Assembly: GCF_011634775.1 (NCBI RefSeq)
Contig: NZ_JAALXT010000008.1
Location: forward strand, 186,001-250,000
Source: Thalassoroseus pseudoceratinae
GTDB taxonomy: Bacteria > Planctomycetota > Planctomycetia > Planctomycetales > Planctomycetaceae
Direction: 5' to 3'
DNA: 64,000 nt
The first letter of the stretch is position 1; the number at the start of each line of letters is the position of its first letter. Both the position numbers and the translations under genes were made by a program. The notes under the pieces are model-generated. The model did not search any database. It was not told where the DNA came from and worked only from the letters and a program-made list of their open reading frames with translations. Shown one piece after another: positions 33,371-43,346 of the stretch.

Positions 33371-36070
33371 TCAATCCAAATCGAATTGGCGTTTCAATTT
33401 GCCAACATTCAGTTCCACACGGTTCTCGTTCCGATCCAAAGTGAGAATCTCGTATCCATCAACGTTGAGGACACGCTGCATCTTCACGACCAATCCGTCC
33501 AGTCGAGCCATCGACACCTCCGCAGCCTTGGCAAAGGCAGTCGGAGTCATGATCCCGCCGCTCGCAGCCAATGCCGACAGACATGCCTGCATGACATCGT
33601 TCTCGACCGGGTGTCGGCGGATCATCGCTTTCTGGTCTTTGTAAGCCTGTGACTTCAGCAGCGCCACGATCCATTCGGCTCCGTCCGCCGTAGGCTTCGC
33701 TTCCGTTTCGGGCTTCGAAGCCGGTTTCTGTTCCGGCTCCATATCGAAGAGGGTCGGAGGACCAACTTTTTGAGGCACGGTGATCGTGACCTGTGGCTCT
33801 TCGACTTTGGACGTAGCGACTGGGGCTGCCGACCACCAGTCGGGCTTGGGGTATTCGCAGCGTACCAGTCCCGTGTAGGCGCTGGTCTTGTCGGTCAACA
33901 AGATCAACGGACAGACCATTTCCTGCGGGGTCGCCCCTCCGTGATAACCGTTATGCTGGACCTTGTAGTAAACACCTTCCGACCACGGCACGATGATCGA
34001 CTTCTCACCGGCGACAACTCGCTCGCCTTCGATGACGATTTCATCTTCCATGCACTTGCCATCGTTCATGCGCCAACGGCTGCTGTCGTCATGGCGACGA
34101 TTGGTGCCGTCAGGCCGATGCCAAACGTGTCCGTGATCGCTGGCAAGGATGACGACCCGTCCTGAATCTCGTGCCAGTCGCAGCAAAGCCCGTAGAGGAT
34201 TGATGCGACTCAGCGACCAGTGATCGATCACCTGCTGGGCATTGGCGAGACGATCATCGATGGCATTGATGACAACCCCGACCACCTTGTGGACCTGTGA
34301 AAGCACTTTCTTGGAAAGCTCTTCGGAGACTGCTCCTCGGTTGCCTTCCGTGATGTCCTTCTTGTGGAACAGCACGGGCGGATACCGTTTGTCGCAAGCC
34401 TCTACGAGTGCTTTGTGTTCCCTAAAGTTCCGGTCTTCAACGTTCTGTGCCCCATGCGTGAGTTTGCCAGACAACAACGTTGCTCGGGAATAATTGGTCA
34501 CGCTGGGGATGGTTGCGATCACTGGCGCAGGCGGTGCGCCGGACTCGTCCAACGTCGATTCAAACCAATGGTCTTGCCGGATATCTTCCAGCAATTCATG
34601 GCAGACAGCCCAACTCATTCCATCCAGCACGACCAGCAGAACTTTGTTTCCAGCATCGACCGCTTTACTGACAACGCTGTCCAGCACATCCTCGACGCCC
34701 AACACGCCAGCCTGCTTCGAACCTACCGCCGTCCAGTCGGCCAACGACTTGGCGAAGGTGTGGCTTCTCTCTTCACGAATCTTGAGGACCGTTTGGTCGA
34801 GAAGCTGATAGGCCGCTGACAGATCGGCCACGTCTTCGCCACGGCACAGCGGCTCCCGTGCCCAGTCCACGAACGACATCTCTTTAATGTGGTAATTGGC
34901 TTGATCGGCGAACGAAGTGTGCTTGCCGGGTTTCTGCTTCAGCCAACGGACCAGCCGCACCGCCATCTCTGCTTTCGAGACCTGATCCTTGTTGCGTCCA
35001 AGTTTCGCCATGCGGTGTTCGGCGATCTTTTCCAGTCGCACTTCGCAGGCGGTGATTGTGTCCTCGGTCGTCTCTTCGACCGCCGTTTTAATGGCGTGGC
35101 CGAGGCGTCCCAGTCGTTGTTCAAACGACAATCGGGAAAGCGTGTTGCGATAGGCGTGGTCTTCGCAGAGAAACTGTTTGATGAGTTCATCCGCTCGCTG
35201 CAAATGCTGCTGGGCGATTCGGGGATCATCATGCCGGTCGAGATCGGCAATCGCATCCACGGCGATCTTGCCCAATGTGCGGCCCACGGTCTTGGGAATG
35301 GGTTTGTTCCCGTGGTACTGCTCCATCCGAGCGGCAGCAGCGTCGAGTGTGGAATCATCACCGGAACCGAACACGACCTGACACACGACCGCCAGCGCCA
35401 AAGCATCCGGCCCGGATTTGCTCTCGATGAATTTCAGGATGGAATCCGCAGCATCGCCGAGATTGTGGACCAGCCGACGACGGAGACTGGCACCGATCTC
35501 GTCACCCGCCTTCTCGTACCGCTTCGTGCCTTTCTCCGATGACGCCCACAACAATAACGACACGAGATCGGGTTCCCGCTCGCCCATGTCAAAGACGTGA
35601 CGGCAGATCGCTCGCCAGACCGTTCCGCCATCCAGCAGCCCAGCCGACACGGGCGGATAGCCGTCAGGCGGGGCGTATTCCATCAACGCCTGTGCGATAG
35701 CCGGTTCGCAAATCGAACGATCCAGTTCCTTCGCCTTGAACAGTGAACACAGACTGGCCCAGTGATCGACAGGGAACAATCGGCTGCGAGCCAATCGCCC
35801 AACCACATCGTGCCCAAGATCATTCTGCTGAAGCCCGGTTAGAACGACGATCCGAGTGTTGTCTTTCTCGGCACCCAGAAGTGCTTCACGGACTTCGAAC
35901 ACGGTGTCCGCACGAACGACCTTGGCATTTCCGAACTCAAATTCGACTTCGCCCGGTCCCTGCATCGAGGATGCAACGTGCAGACCCACAGCCACGGCGT
36001 CGATGTCACGCTGCCACTTGTCTTCCACGAGGGACCGCACTTGCTGTGAACTCAACATGCCGACGCTCAT
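33371..36070 (-). CDS. pglZ: BREX alkaline phosphatase-fold protein PglZ
   Basis: An 899-residue PglZ. The alkaline phosphatase/phosphoglyceromutase-like metal site is visible as LLVVLDGMSWAVCHELL (about 478) and VVILASDHGHVWHRPDG (about 640), followed by the HGGATPQEM block that closes the active site. PglZ is one of the two hallmark genes of all BREX types and is required for defence in tested systems. The start overlaps the pglY stop (ATGA). The C-terminal segment has a winged-helix-like end (GIMTPTAFAKAAEVSMARL). Confidence 0.95.
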   Translation of the reverse strand: MSVGMLSSQQVRSLVEDKWQRDIDAVAVGLHVASSMQGPGEVEFEFGNAKVVRADTVFEVREALLGAEKDNTRIVVLTGLQQNDLGHDVVGRLARSRLFPVDHWASLCSLFKAKELDRSICEPAIAQALMEYAPPDGYPPVSAGLLDGGTVWRAICRHVFDMGEREPDLVSLLLWASSEKGTKRYEKAGDEIGASLRRRLVHNLGDAADSILKFIESKSGPDALALAVVCQVVFGSGDDSTLDAAAARMEQYHGNKPIPKTVGRTLGKIAVDAIADLDRHDDPRIAQQHLQRADELIKQFLCEDHAYRNTLSRLSFEQRLGRLGHAIKTAVEETTEDTITACEVRLEKIAEHRMAKLGRNKDQVSKAEMAVRLVRWLKQKPGKHTSFADQANYHIKEMSFVDWAREPLCRGEDVADLSAAYQLLDQTVLKIREERSHTFAKSLADWTAVGSKQAGVLGVEDVLDSVVSKAVDAGNKVLLVVLDGMSWAVCHELLEDIRQDHWFESTLDESGAPPAPVIATIPSVTNYSRATLLSGKLTHGAQNVEDRNFREHKALVEACDKRYPPVLFHKKDITEGNRGAVSEELSKKVLSQVHKVVGVVINAIDDRLANAQQVIDHWSLSRINPLRALLRLARDSGRVVILASDHGHVWHRPDGTNRRHDDSSRWRMNDGKCMEDEIVIEGERVVAGEKSIIVPWSEGVYYKVQHNGYHGGATPQEMVCPLILLTDKTSAYTGLVRCEYPKPDWWSAAPVATSKVEEPQVTITVPQKVGPPTLFDMEPEQKPASKPETEAKPTADGAEWIVALLKSQAYKDQKAMIRRHPVENDVMQACLSALAASGGIMTPTAFAKAAEVSMARLDGLVVKMQRVLNVDGYEILTLDRNENRVELNVGKLKRQFDLD

Positions 36071-39000
36071 TCAGACTCCTCGTCCAACGTCCAGTGGATC
36101 GTGAGCCTGAGCTTGTCGTTCTCTTCCAACTTTTGGACTAGACCTTGGGCTTCCTCCAGAGATTCGCCGTGACTCAAGCGGGAGCGGCTGCCGGTCCCAA
36201 CTTGCTTCCAACCCTTCTTCGGCGGCGGTGGTGGTGGCGGTGGCGGATCATCGGGCTTGGGCTTGGGCGGCGTCAGCAGTTTGACCGCTCGACTTTCAGC
36301 CTCAGACAATTTCGAGGCCAACCCACCGGCCAATGCCAACTCATCGGTACACAACGCCGATTGCACGTCCTGAATCAACATGTCGGCTTGCGTCTTTCGT
36401 TCGTCGGCCAGATGGGAAACGCCTTCGAACAAATCCCACTTGGTGTTCCGCAGGCAGTCGAGAGTGGAAGTTGCCGACTTGAAGCTTCGGCCCATTGCCG
36501 TTCCCGATGTTTCCACCGTGGCTGAAGCAATCGCACCCACGAGAGCCGTCGCCTCTTTCCCTTCACAGTCGGCCAGCAGCTTGCGGACTGCCTTCGCCGT
36601 GCGTACTCGGTCGGTCTTCCCGATTTCACTTTCGGCAACGCCCAAGTTCTTCAGGATCAATTGCAGACGATCCGGCAGCATGTCGCAGTCGGACTTCAGA
36701 TCGCCGACGCTCTCTTCCACCTTGGACGCCAGCATCGTCAGGTTCGACGCATTCAGCAGCCGTGAAATTGCCAGACCGAAAACTTCCGAGACTCGTTGAA
36801 CAGCGGTCTCCCAATCCTTCACGTCAGGAAGCTGCTGCTCGACAAGCTCCAGTTCGCTCGGCATGTCGTCCATCGTGGGCGAGTAGTTACCGCCGTATCG
36901 CACAAAGGACCGATTCGTCTGGTCTGCGTAGACCAGCACCAGCAAGTTCTGAATCTCCCGAGGCAGGCCACGCTCGTCGGGCTGGTCCATCCAGCGTCTC
37001 AGATCGGCCACCGTGGGGTGGGGTTGGCCGGACTGAGCCAGCATTCGGTTGAAGTGCGTCTTCCAGAATGTGCCCAAGACGAACGGCGTCTCGTGCATCT
37101 GGCCGAGATCGAGCGGGTTGCAGATGTTCCGCAGTTTCGGACGAACTGACTTGTCATCGACGATGATGCGGCCATCCTGTGTGCGTGCCGCCTCTTGGCA
37201 GACCGCAAGCACCTGCTTCAAGTCCTTGCCGAGTTTGATCTCCTGACCGAACTTCGGATGCTTTGGATACTGGTGCGACAACGCCTGATCGAGCAGATGC
37301 TCCAGCGCCTCGCCAAGATTGGCTCCCACTGGCCGTTGCAGCATCAGCGAGGGAAACAACGACTGGAAGTGCGACTCCGACATGTCATACGCACTATCGA
37401 GCGATCCCGGCGTCGGTTCGCTCCGAATGGCATACGCTGCTTCGACGACTTGAGTGATCCGAGACTGAAGAGCGCTCTGCTGGTTCTTCAGCAATAGCCT
37501 CGCAGTCTCCCGGTCCTGCATCGAAAGGTGCTTAGCGTATTGGTCGAGGTTACTGCCACGAAGCAGATGATCGATGATGACCAGCTTACCCAGTTCACCT
37601 TGCGTGCGTGTCGAGAAGAAGGACGGAAGCCAGACGATGGTGCGATGGGCTTCGTTCTTGTCACGGAACTGATTCAGACGGTCCAAGTCTTCGATGGGCG
37701 TATGCCCTTCGGAATCGAAGGGGAAGTCGAGGATCAGCTTCCACTCGTCCGATGACCGCAATGACTCATCCGGCAACGCACGGACGTTCGTGAACAGCAC
37801 GTCGCAGGATCGGCGACTGCCACGCCACACGAAGTTGTGGCCAATGAACATCTCGTCCTGATCGGGAATGCCGAGCGACTGAAACAGCATTCCCCGGATG
37901 CGTGACTGCCGGTTGCCGGGATTGTCGAACACTCGGGCCGCTTCGATCAGGCTCTCGGTATCAACACCTTCCAGTTCGAGCGACACCGTGGGATTGGCCG
38001 GATCGCCTTCGACTCGCAGTTCACCACAGATGCCTGCCCATGTGCGGAGCTTCTGAGCGACGACCTGATGTTCCCGGCCCGGAATGCGAGAACGGATCGT
38101 GCCGTGGTTGAGTGCCGCCAGCCGAGTGCAGGTCATGTTCTTGAGCGCATCTACGCCCTGCACGAGCGACGACAGCAACATGCTCTTCACGAGCCGGTCG
38201 TCGTTCTCGAATCGAGCCAGCCGGTCGGCGATCTCCTCGTTCTCCTTGGCTCGCTGCTTATCGACTTCAAAATCGATCTCGTGTTGCTGCTCCAACATGG
38301 GCCGCAGTTTGTTCTGGTAGAGCTTCTTGGCGTTCTCGAAGCGGACCCGCATCACATCGGTAAATGCTTCGTCGCCGTGCGCCACCACGTCCCAAAGATC
38401 ACCAAGTGGAATCACGTCACCCAGCCGCAACGTGTCACGTCGGTTGACCAGCAGTTGCAGCATGATCTTCAGGGCTGTCCGTTCCCGCTGAAGGGCGCTG
38501 GAAACGGCAACCAGTGCTTGGATCAACGCCGGGCTGAATGGGTAGACCTGCTTGAACATCGCACGGTCGGCTTCCCGAGTGAGCAAGACTTCCATGATCT
38601 CCTGCCGGACCTTGGCCGTCTGTTCGAACGCCTGCTCAAGCTCGGCCTTGCACGCATCGTTCTTGGGCTTCAGCACACGTTTCTGAGCGATCACCGGCAG
38701 GTTGCGGTCTTCGAGCGTGATCGTGTGGAATCGGCCTTCCCAGTGGGACAATACGTCTGAGAAATTCAGGCTCTCCACGCCGGTCACGTTCTCACCGATC
38801 AGATCACGCAAGTCTCGCTGACGAGCCACGAAGCTGATGATCGGCACCGGGCGTTCGGCCTTGCGGGACTCGACCAGCTTGGCCAGCTTGTTGCCTTCGG
38901 TCTGGACGAAGTTCAGGTCCGCCGAGTGCGTGGCCAGCCAGAGGATCAGTTCGTCGAGGAACAAGATCAGGCCGTCGTAGCCGAGCGTCTTGGCGTGTTC

Positions 39001-39750
39001 GCTGATGATCGCCAATCCTTCGTCCAGATCGACGTAGGCTTCGTCTTTCCCTTGAGCGATCCCACGGAACGCCGGGAAGATGTTCTCGACCAACTTGCCG
39101 ACCAGTTGGCTGCGTTCCTTGCTCTTGGGGGGCGCTTCGATGGCGGCGTCGAAACGCTCGGCATTCCAGCCTTCGAGTTTTCCCCAGCCGCCGCCTCCCC
39201 CGGACCCGCCTTTATTCAGGTCTTCGAAGAACTTCTCATCGCCGAGCCGCTCCCGAAGCTGCTTGGCGTTCTCGAAGATTTCGTCGGCCAGATAGACGCC
39301 GGGCAGCGGCGCACCGGCATGTTGATCCTGAACGTAATCGACGTAGCCGCCGAGGATCGCCGACTCCATGCTACGGGAGCCGATCATGTGGTACGGGACC
39401 AGCAGAAACTTCTTGTCCTCAACCCATTGGTTTTTGTCGCAGACTGACGCAAGTTCGGGAATCGACCGCACCTCGGAATTGTGCTGGAGCAACAGGTGCA
39501 GCACAGCCATGAAGTGCGACTTACCAGAACCGAAGCTGCCGTGCAGGTAGCACGCCTTGCTGTTGGACGCATCGACGGCAGAGCGGATGAAGCCCAGCGC
39601 ATCATCGAAGCTGGCGACCAGTTGCGGCGTGACGACATACTGTTCCAGCGTCTTTCCCGGCTCGTTGACCCCTTTCGACAGGTTGAGGACGAAATCGCCC
39701 TTGCGCACCTTGTCGGGGAGTTCGAGGATGTCGCTGATGAGCTTGTCCAT
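36067..39750 (-). CDS. pglY: BREX ATP-binding protein PglY (BrxC-like)
   Basis: A 1227-residue ATPase, the type 2 counterpart of BrxC. Walker A is YLHGSFGSGKSHFMAV near residue 72, and LILFLDELILWL supplies Walker B near 260. DUF499-like helical C-terminal sequence carries a proline run (PPPPPPPPPKKGW) about 60 residues from the end, probably a flexible linker. The ATG at 39750 shares its A with the pglX TAA (TAATG); a longer frame from 39801 overlaps pglX by 52 bases and is less likely. Confidence 0.93.
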   Translation of the reverse strand: MDKLISDILELPDKVRKGDFVLNLSKGVNEPGKTLEQYVVTPQLVASFDDALGFIRSAVDASNSKACYLHGSFGSGKSHFMAVLHLLLQHNSEVRSIPELASVCDKNQWVEDKKFLLVPYHMIGSRSMESAILGGYVDYVQDQHAGAPLPGVYLADEIFENAKQLRERLGDEKFFEDLNKGGSGGGGGWGKLEGWNAERFDAAIEAPPKSKERSQLVGKLVENIFPAFRGIAQGKDEAYVDLDEGLAIISEHAKTLGYDGLILFLDELILWLATHSADLNFVQTEGNKLAKLVESRKAERPVPIISFVARQRDLRDLIGENVTGVESLNFSDVLSHWEGRFHTITLEDRNLPVIAQKRVLKPKNDACKAELEQAFEQTAKVRQEIMEVLLTREADRAMFKQVYPFSPALIQALVAVSSALQRERTALKIMLQLLVNRRDTLRLGDVIPLGDLWDVVAHGDEAFTDVMRVRFENAKKLYQNKLRPMLEQQHEIDFEVDKQRAKENEEIADRLARFENDDRLVKSMLLSSLVQGVDALKNMTCTRLAALNHGTIRSRIPGREHQVVAQKLRTWAGICGELRVEGDPANPTVSLELEGVDTESLIEAARVFDNPGNRQSRIRGMLFQSLGIPDQDEMFIGHNFVWRGSRRSCDVLFTNVRALPDESLRSSDEWKLILDFPFDSEGHTPIEDLDRLNQFRDKNEAHRTIVWLPSFFSTRTQGELGKLVIIDHLLRGSNLDQYAKHLSMQDRETARLLLKNQQSALQSRITQVVEAAYAIRSEPTPGSLDSAYDMSESHFQSLFPSLMLQRPVGANLGEALEHLLDQALSHQYPKHPKFGQEIKLGKDLKQVLAVCQEAARTQDGRIIVDDKSVRPKLRNICNPLDLGQMHETPFVLGTFWKTHFNRMLAQSGQPHPTVADLRRWMDQPDERGLPREIQNLLVLVYADQTNRSFVRYGGNYSPTMDDMPSELELVEQQLPDVKDWETAVQRVSEVFGLAISRLLNASNLTMLASKVEESVGDLKSDCDMLPDRLQLILKNLGVAESEIGKTDRVRTAKAVRKLLADCEGKEATALVGAIASATVETSGTAMGRSFKSATSTLDCLRNTKWDLFEGVSHLADERKTQADMLIQDVQSALCTDELALAGGLASKLSEAESRAVKLLTPPKPKPDDPPPPPPPPPKKGWKQVGTGSRSRLSHGESLEEAQGLVQKLEENDKLRLTIHWTLDEESE

Positions 39751-42700
39751 TATTTCGTCTTCCTCTTGCGACGGGTCTTTGTTTTCTTCGGTGGCTCCCA
39801 CGCTCGGATGTCGTCGAGCGTCAGGCCGAGTTCGTGGGCGTCCGCTTTGAGCATCGTCTCAAACGACTGGCCTGCGGTTTCGCCGAACTCGGGATCGACT
39901 TCGGGATGCCATTGGTGAATCCATGGCAACAGTTGATCGAGACCAGCCAGCAGCGGTGTCAGACGTTTGGCGTCCCAGCCTTCACGCTTGCGAGCGTCGT
40001 AATAGGATATGATGGCCGTTGCCTGTTGCAGATGGTTCCAGCCTGCCCAACCGACGACGAGAGATGGATCGCTCTCGGTTTCGCAGTGGGGAAAGCTGAT
40101 CCAGCGTTCTTTGGGAACGTCCAGCTTGCCTCGCAAACGCCAGTTGTCAGAAGATTGAAAGTCTGAAGACTTGTACTTGGGGGGAACCTTAATCTCGCTG
40201 ACTTCCTCGCCAGCATCTTCCCTCCGCTGGAGTTCCCACATCTTTTCCCAGACTTCACGCTTACGAAGACCAGCAGGCTTGTAGCAAAGGATTGGCAGAA
40301 ACGGGACCGATTCAGACTTGACGAGTTCAGCGACGAGTGCCGATACGTCGAAGTCATTACGGCCACGATAGACAGCCGCAACCTGCAAAAACTCTTGATC
40401 TCCGCTGGCTCTGTCTGACAACTCGGCAACGGAGTTCAATCGAGGTTCGTGCGACGATGGATCAGGCCAATAGGGCTGGGCTCCGAGGCGGTCAATGAGC
40501 CAATTACGGAGGGCACGCTCCGTCTGCTTTTCCCATGGTTCGACCTGCCAACGTCGCTTGAAATCTAGTTGCTCAATCAATCGAATACTAGAGTTAGCAT
40601 CCGCAATTCTCATTCGGTGTTCAATCATGTCTTTGTACTTGGGTGCGAGATCATTTAGTTGACCTGCCCCTCGATAAGAATGAACATCGTAGAAGATTGA
40701 TTTATTTCCCGATTGAAGTGACCGCAACAAATACTTTTCAACAGGCCGATGTTCTGGGTGCAGTCCCTCTTCTATAACGGCTGGCGAAAGCGACGTTGGT
40801 TCACACAAATCGAAAAGTGCGTAAACATGCCAGTCCAACTCCTCTTGGTAGCTGACGAGTTTAAGATGTGTGGATTCGAATTTTCGTCGCCCAACATCTA
40901 AGCGAGATTGCAGTTGCTGAACTCCTTCTTTAACAATCGATTCCGGTAGCTGGTGTTGAATGTCGCAAGCCAGATTATCCATAATGCGTGCGAGAGGAGT
41001 GAGCGAGCGATACGCAGCAGGAACAGGGCACTTCTTCATCATCGTACCTGCGAATTCGTATTGACGAGACCAATGTTCTGGCTTGATTCCACCACCTTGG
41101 CCGCCCAGCCCCTTGCAAGTCATTACTTGTTTCATCCAGAAGCATGCCAAGGAACTGTTGAGCAAGCCCAGCAGAGCAAGGTGGTCATCCTCAGTTGCAG
41201 TATCTTCGAGCTTGATTATCGGTGCGGACTGCTTGTAGATCGTGCCCCCCCGATCAAGGGCGAAATGATTGTGCGTGGCAACAAATGCGAAGACAATAGA
41301 TAATGGGGTGCACATACGATCCCGTGGTATTTGACCGTATTCATACCAAGGCTTTCCTGCCTCTTGATATGTCTTCCCTCCGAAGACCTTTCGATTCTTC
41401 AAGACGGTTCGGTATGGCCACATGAATTGAAGCGTTTTTGGGAGTTCATCTGGCGGTAGAGTGTTTGTTTGTTCGTCATACGGAAATATCACGGAGTCAC
41501 CTTCCGTGTGACGCCAATTTCTTACATCTTCACCTATCCCGAATGGACGCACTTGCGACTGTTCGCAACCCGCTTCTTTTAAGATGCGTTGTGGCTGGCC
41601 GAAAACATCGTCCTGCTTCGTGATGCACATAAACCCTATCGACTCGATGTGGTCCGCAAGAGTAGTGTCGCAGTGTTGCTCAAGACGGTCTCTGAGTTCG
41701 CTAACACCACCTCCACCTAGATTCCAAGGATGTTCCATAAAACCTGATCGTGGCATGTCTGCAACAGATGTGAATGCGCTTTCGCAATCCACATCATCGA
41801 TCTGGCGAACGATGGACTTCCAGACTTTCCCCTGAGCGGCGTCATCAGGTGTGCCTGATTCGCCTTTGATCCCTAATATCGCTCTCAAACTGTCGGAAAG
41901 CGGGGGTCGATTCCTTCCAAACAGAATGACGGTAGATGTCGTGTGTCCGGGGATGAATGCCCCCGACGTGTCTATGATGTGCGTTAGATCAACTGTGGGA
42001 AAGAAGGACTCAATCAGCTTCTTCCCAAACTCCCTCTTCATAAAGGAGTGGGCAGTAATCATGCCAGCAAATCCAGCTATCGCATCGCTGCCTGACAATG
42101 AAAGATCGAAAAACCTCTCTGCGAACGGCACTGCGAGCGAATACTGTCGATGACAGGTTGAGTATCTATCTCGATATGCCTGATTCAAAGCGTTGTCTTT
42201 TGGCGTAATATAGGGCGGATTTCCCACAACGACGTGATACTGCTGTCCCAGCACCTCTGAGACGGCTGATTTGTCTTCGCAAGCGTAAATGTGAGGTGCC
42301 CAGCTTTCTTCTGCTGTACCGAGGAACTGCTGTTCTCCCTTCTTATTTCCTTCTCTATCCCAACGGCTTCCGAACAGCAGGCTGTCCCCTGTGGCCAAAT
42401 GGATGTTCCATGCTGGAGCATCTTTCAACCGTTTGATCCCACAGGCTCTTAGTGCAGCGACGATCAACCGGAACCGGGCAATGGCGACTGCGAAAGGGTT
42501 GATGTCGCACCCCCAGACCCCATCGAGCGCCTTCTGCGCCGCTACGACTTCGTTGTCTTCCCGCTTGATCCACAGTTCGAACAGTCGGGCAAACCCACCG
42601 AGCAGAAAGTGCCCCGAACCGCAGGTCGGATCGATCATCCGCACTTCATCGAGGCCGAACTCGTCGATGGCCGGATCGAGCGTGCGATCCAGAATGAACT

Positions 42701-43343
42701 CTTCCACAAAGACCGGCGTTTGCAGCAGGGCGTACTTCTTCCGGGCACGCTCGGATAGGTCTTGATACAAGTCACCCAGAAAGCGGGTGTCACCGTCTTC
42801 GACTTCAAACGACCGCTGGAGTTCACCTGTCTCGGGAACCACATCTCGCCAGAACGCCAGCAGCTTCATCGCCATGTCACCACTCGGACCCACGGCCCAC
42901 AGCGGCGTCTTCCCTTCGGCGAACAGATCACGGCAGGCGGGAATCTTGCCGACTTCCCGAAACACATGCTCGAAATATTCCCGGTCGGATTCGTGTGGAT
43001 GCTCTCGAAAGTAAAGCTCGTGTGTGTCCTCGGCCAGTGTGCGACGGTCGCCATTCCCGGCCAGCCAGCACTCATCAATCAGATGGTTGTCTTCCATAAA
43101 CCGCACGAAGACGCAGCCCAGCACCCATGCCACGGCGACCTGATCGAGATAATCCTCTCGCCAGACTTCAAACGCATCCGCTGTGCGGCCACCTTTCTCG
43201 ATCTGCTGGTACGCTTCCCTCAGACCGGCATCGACTTCAGCACTGTGTGGGTCGTCCTTGGCCGTACTGCGAGCGAGCAAGTCTTCGGACAGGTCCGTGA
43301 CCAGCTTCTTTAGTTCGGGGAGTAAAGTCTTGATGTCCAGCAT
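39750..43343 (-). CDS. pglX: BREX adenine-specific methyltransferase PglX
   Basis: A 1197-residue DNA methyltransferase. SAM-binding motif I is IDPTCGSGHFLLGGF (about 235) and catalytic motif IV is VVGNPPYITPKD (about 376), placing it with N6-adenine enzymes. A large C-terminal region for target recognition follows. In BREX it methylates host sites to distinguish self from phage DNA. Size and neighbours fit type 2 PglX. It begins 3 bases after the pglW stop. Confidence 0.95.
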   Translation of the reverse strand: MLDIKTLLPELKKLVTDLSEDLLARSTAKDDPHSAEVDAGLREAYQQIEKGGRTADAFEVWREDYLDQVAVAWVLGCVFVRFMEDNHLIDECWLAGNGDRRTLAEDTHELYFREHPHESDREYFEHVFREVGKIPACRDLFAEGKTPLWAVGPSGDMAMKLLAFWRDVVPETGELQRSFEVEDGDTRFLGDLYQDLSERARKKYALLQTPVFVEEFILDRTLDPAIDEFGLDEVRMIDPTCGSGHFLLGGFARLFELWIKREDNEVVAAQKALDGVWGCDINPFAVAIARFRLIVAALRACGIKRLKDAPAWNIHLATGDSLLFGSRWDREGNKKGEQQFLGTAEESWAPHIYACEDKSAVSEVLGQQYHVVVGNPPYITPKDNALNQAYRDRYSTCHRQYSLAVPFAERFFDLSLSGSDAIAGFAGMITAHSFMKREFGKKLIESFFPTVDLTHIIDTSGAFIPGHTTSTVILFGRNRPPLSDSLRAILGIKGESGTPDDAAQGKVWKSIVRQIDDVDCESAFTSVADMPRSGFMEHPWNLGGGGVSELRDRLEQHCDTTLADHIESIGFMCITKQDDVFGQPQRILKEAGCEQSQVRPFGIGEDVRNWRHTEGDSVIFPYDEQTNTLPPDELPKTLQFMWPYRTVLKNRKVFGGKTYQEAGKPWYEYGQIPRDRMCTPLSIVFAFVATHNHFALDRGGTIYKQSAPIIKLEDTATEDDHLALLGLLNSSLACFWMKQVMTCKGLGGQGGGIKPEHWSRQYEFAGTMMKKCPVPAAYRSLTPLARIMDNLACDIQHQLPESIVKEGVQQLQSRLDVGRRKFESTHLKLVSYQEELDWHVYALFDLCEPTSLSPAVIEEGLHPEHRPVEKYLLRSLQSGNKSIFYDVHSYRGAGQLNDLAPKYKDMIEHRMRIADANSSIRLIEQLDFKRRWQVEPWEKQTERALRNWLIDRLGAQPYWPDPSSHEPRLNSVAELSDRASGDQEFLQVAAVYRGRNDFDVSALVAELVKSESVPFLPILCYKPAGLRKREVWEKMWELQRREDAGEEVSEIKVPPKYKSSDFQSSDNWRLRGKLDVPKERWISFPHCETESDPSLVVGWAGWNHLQQATAIISYYDARKREGWDAKRLTPLLAGLDQLLPWIHQWHPEVDPEFGETAGQSFETMLKADAHELGLTLDDIRAWEPPKKTKTRRKRKTK

Positions 43344-43346
43344 GTA

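Noticed and set aside
39751-39801. Longer pglY start at 39801
   Set aside because: It would overlap pglX by 52 bases. The TAATG-coupled ATG at 39750 matches the operon's style and the family N-terminus.
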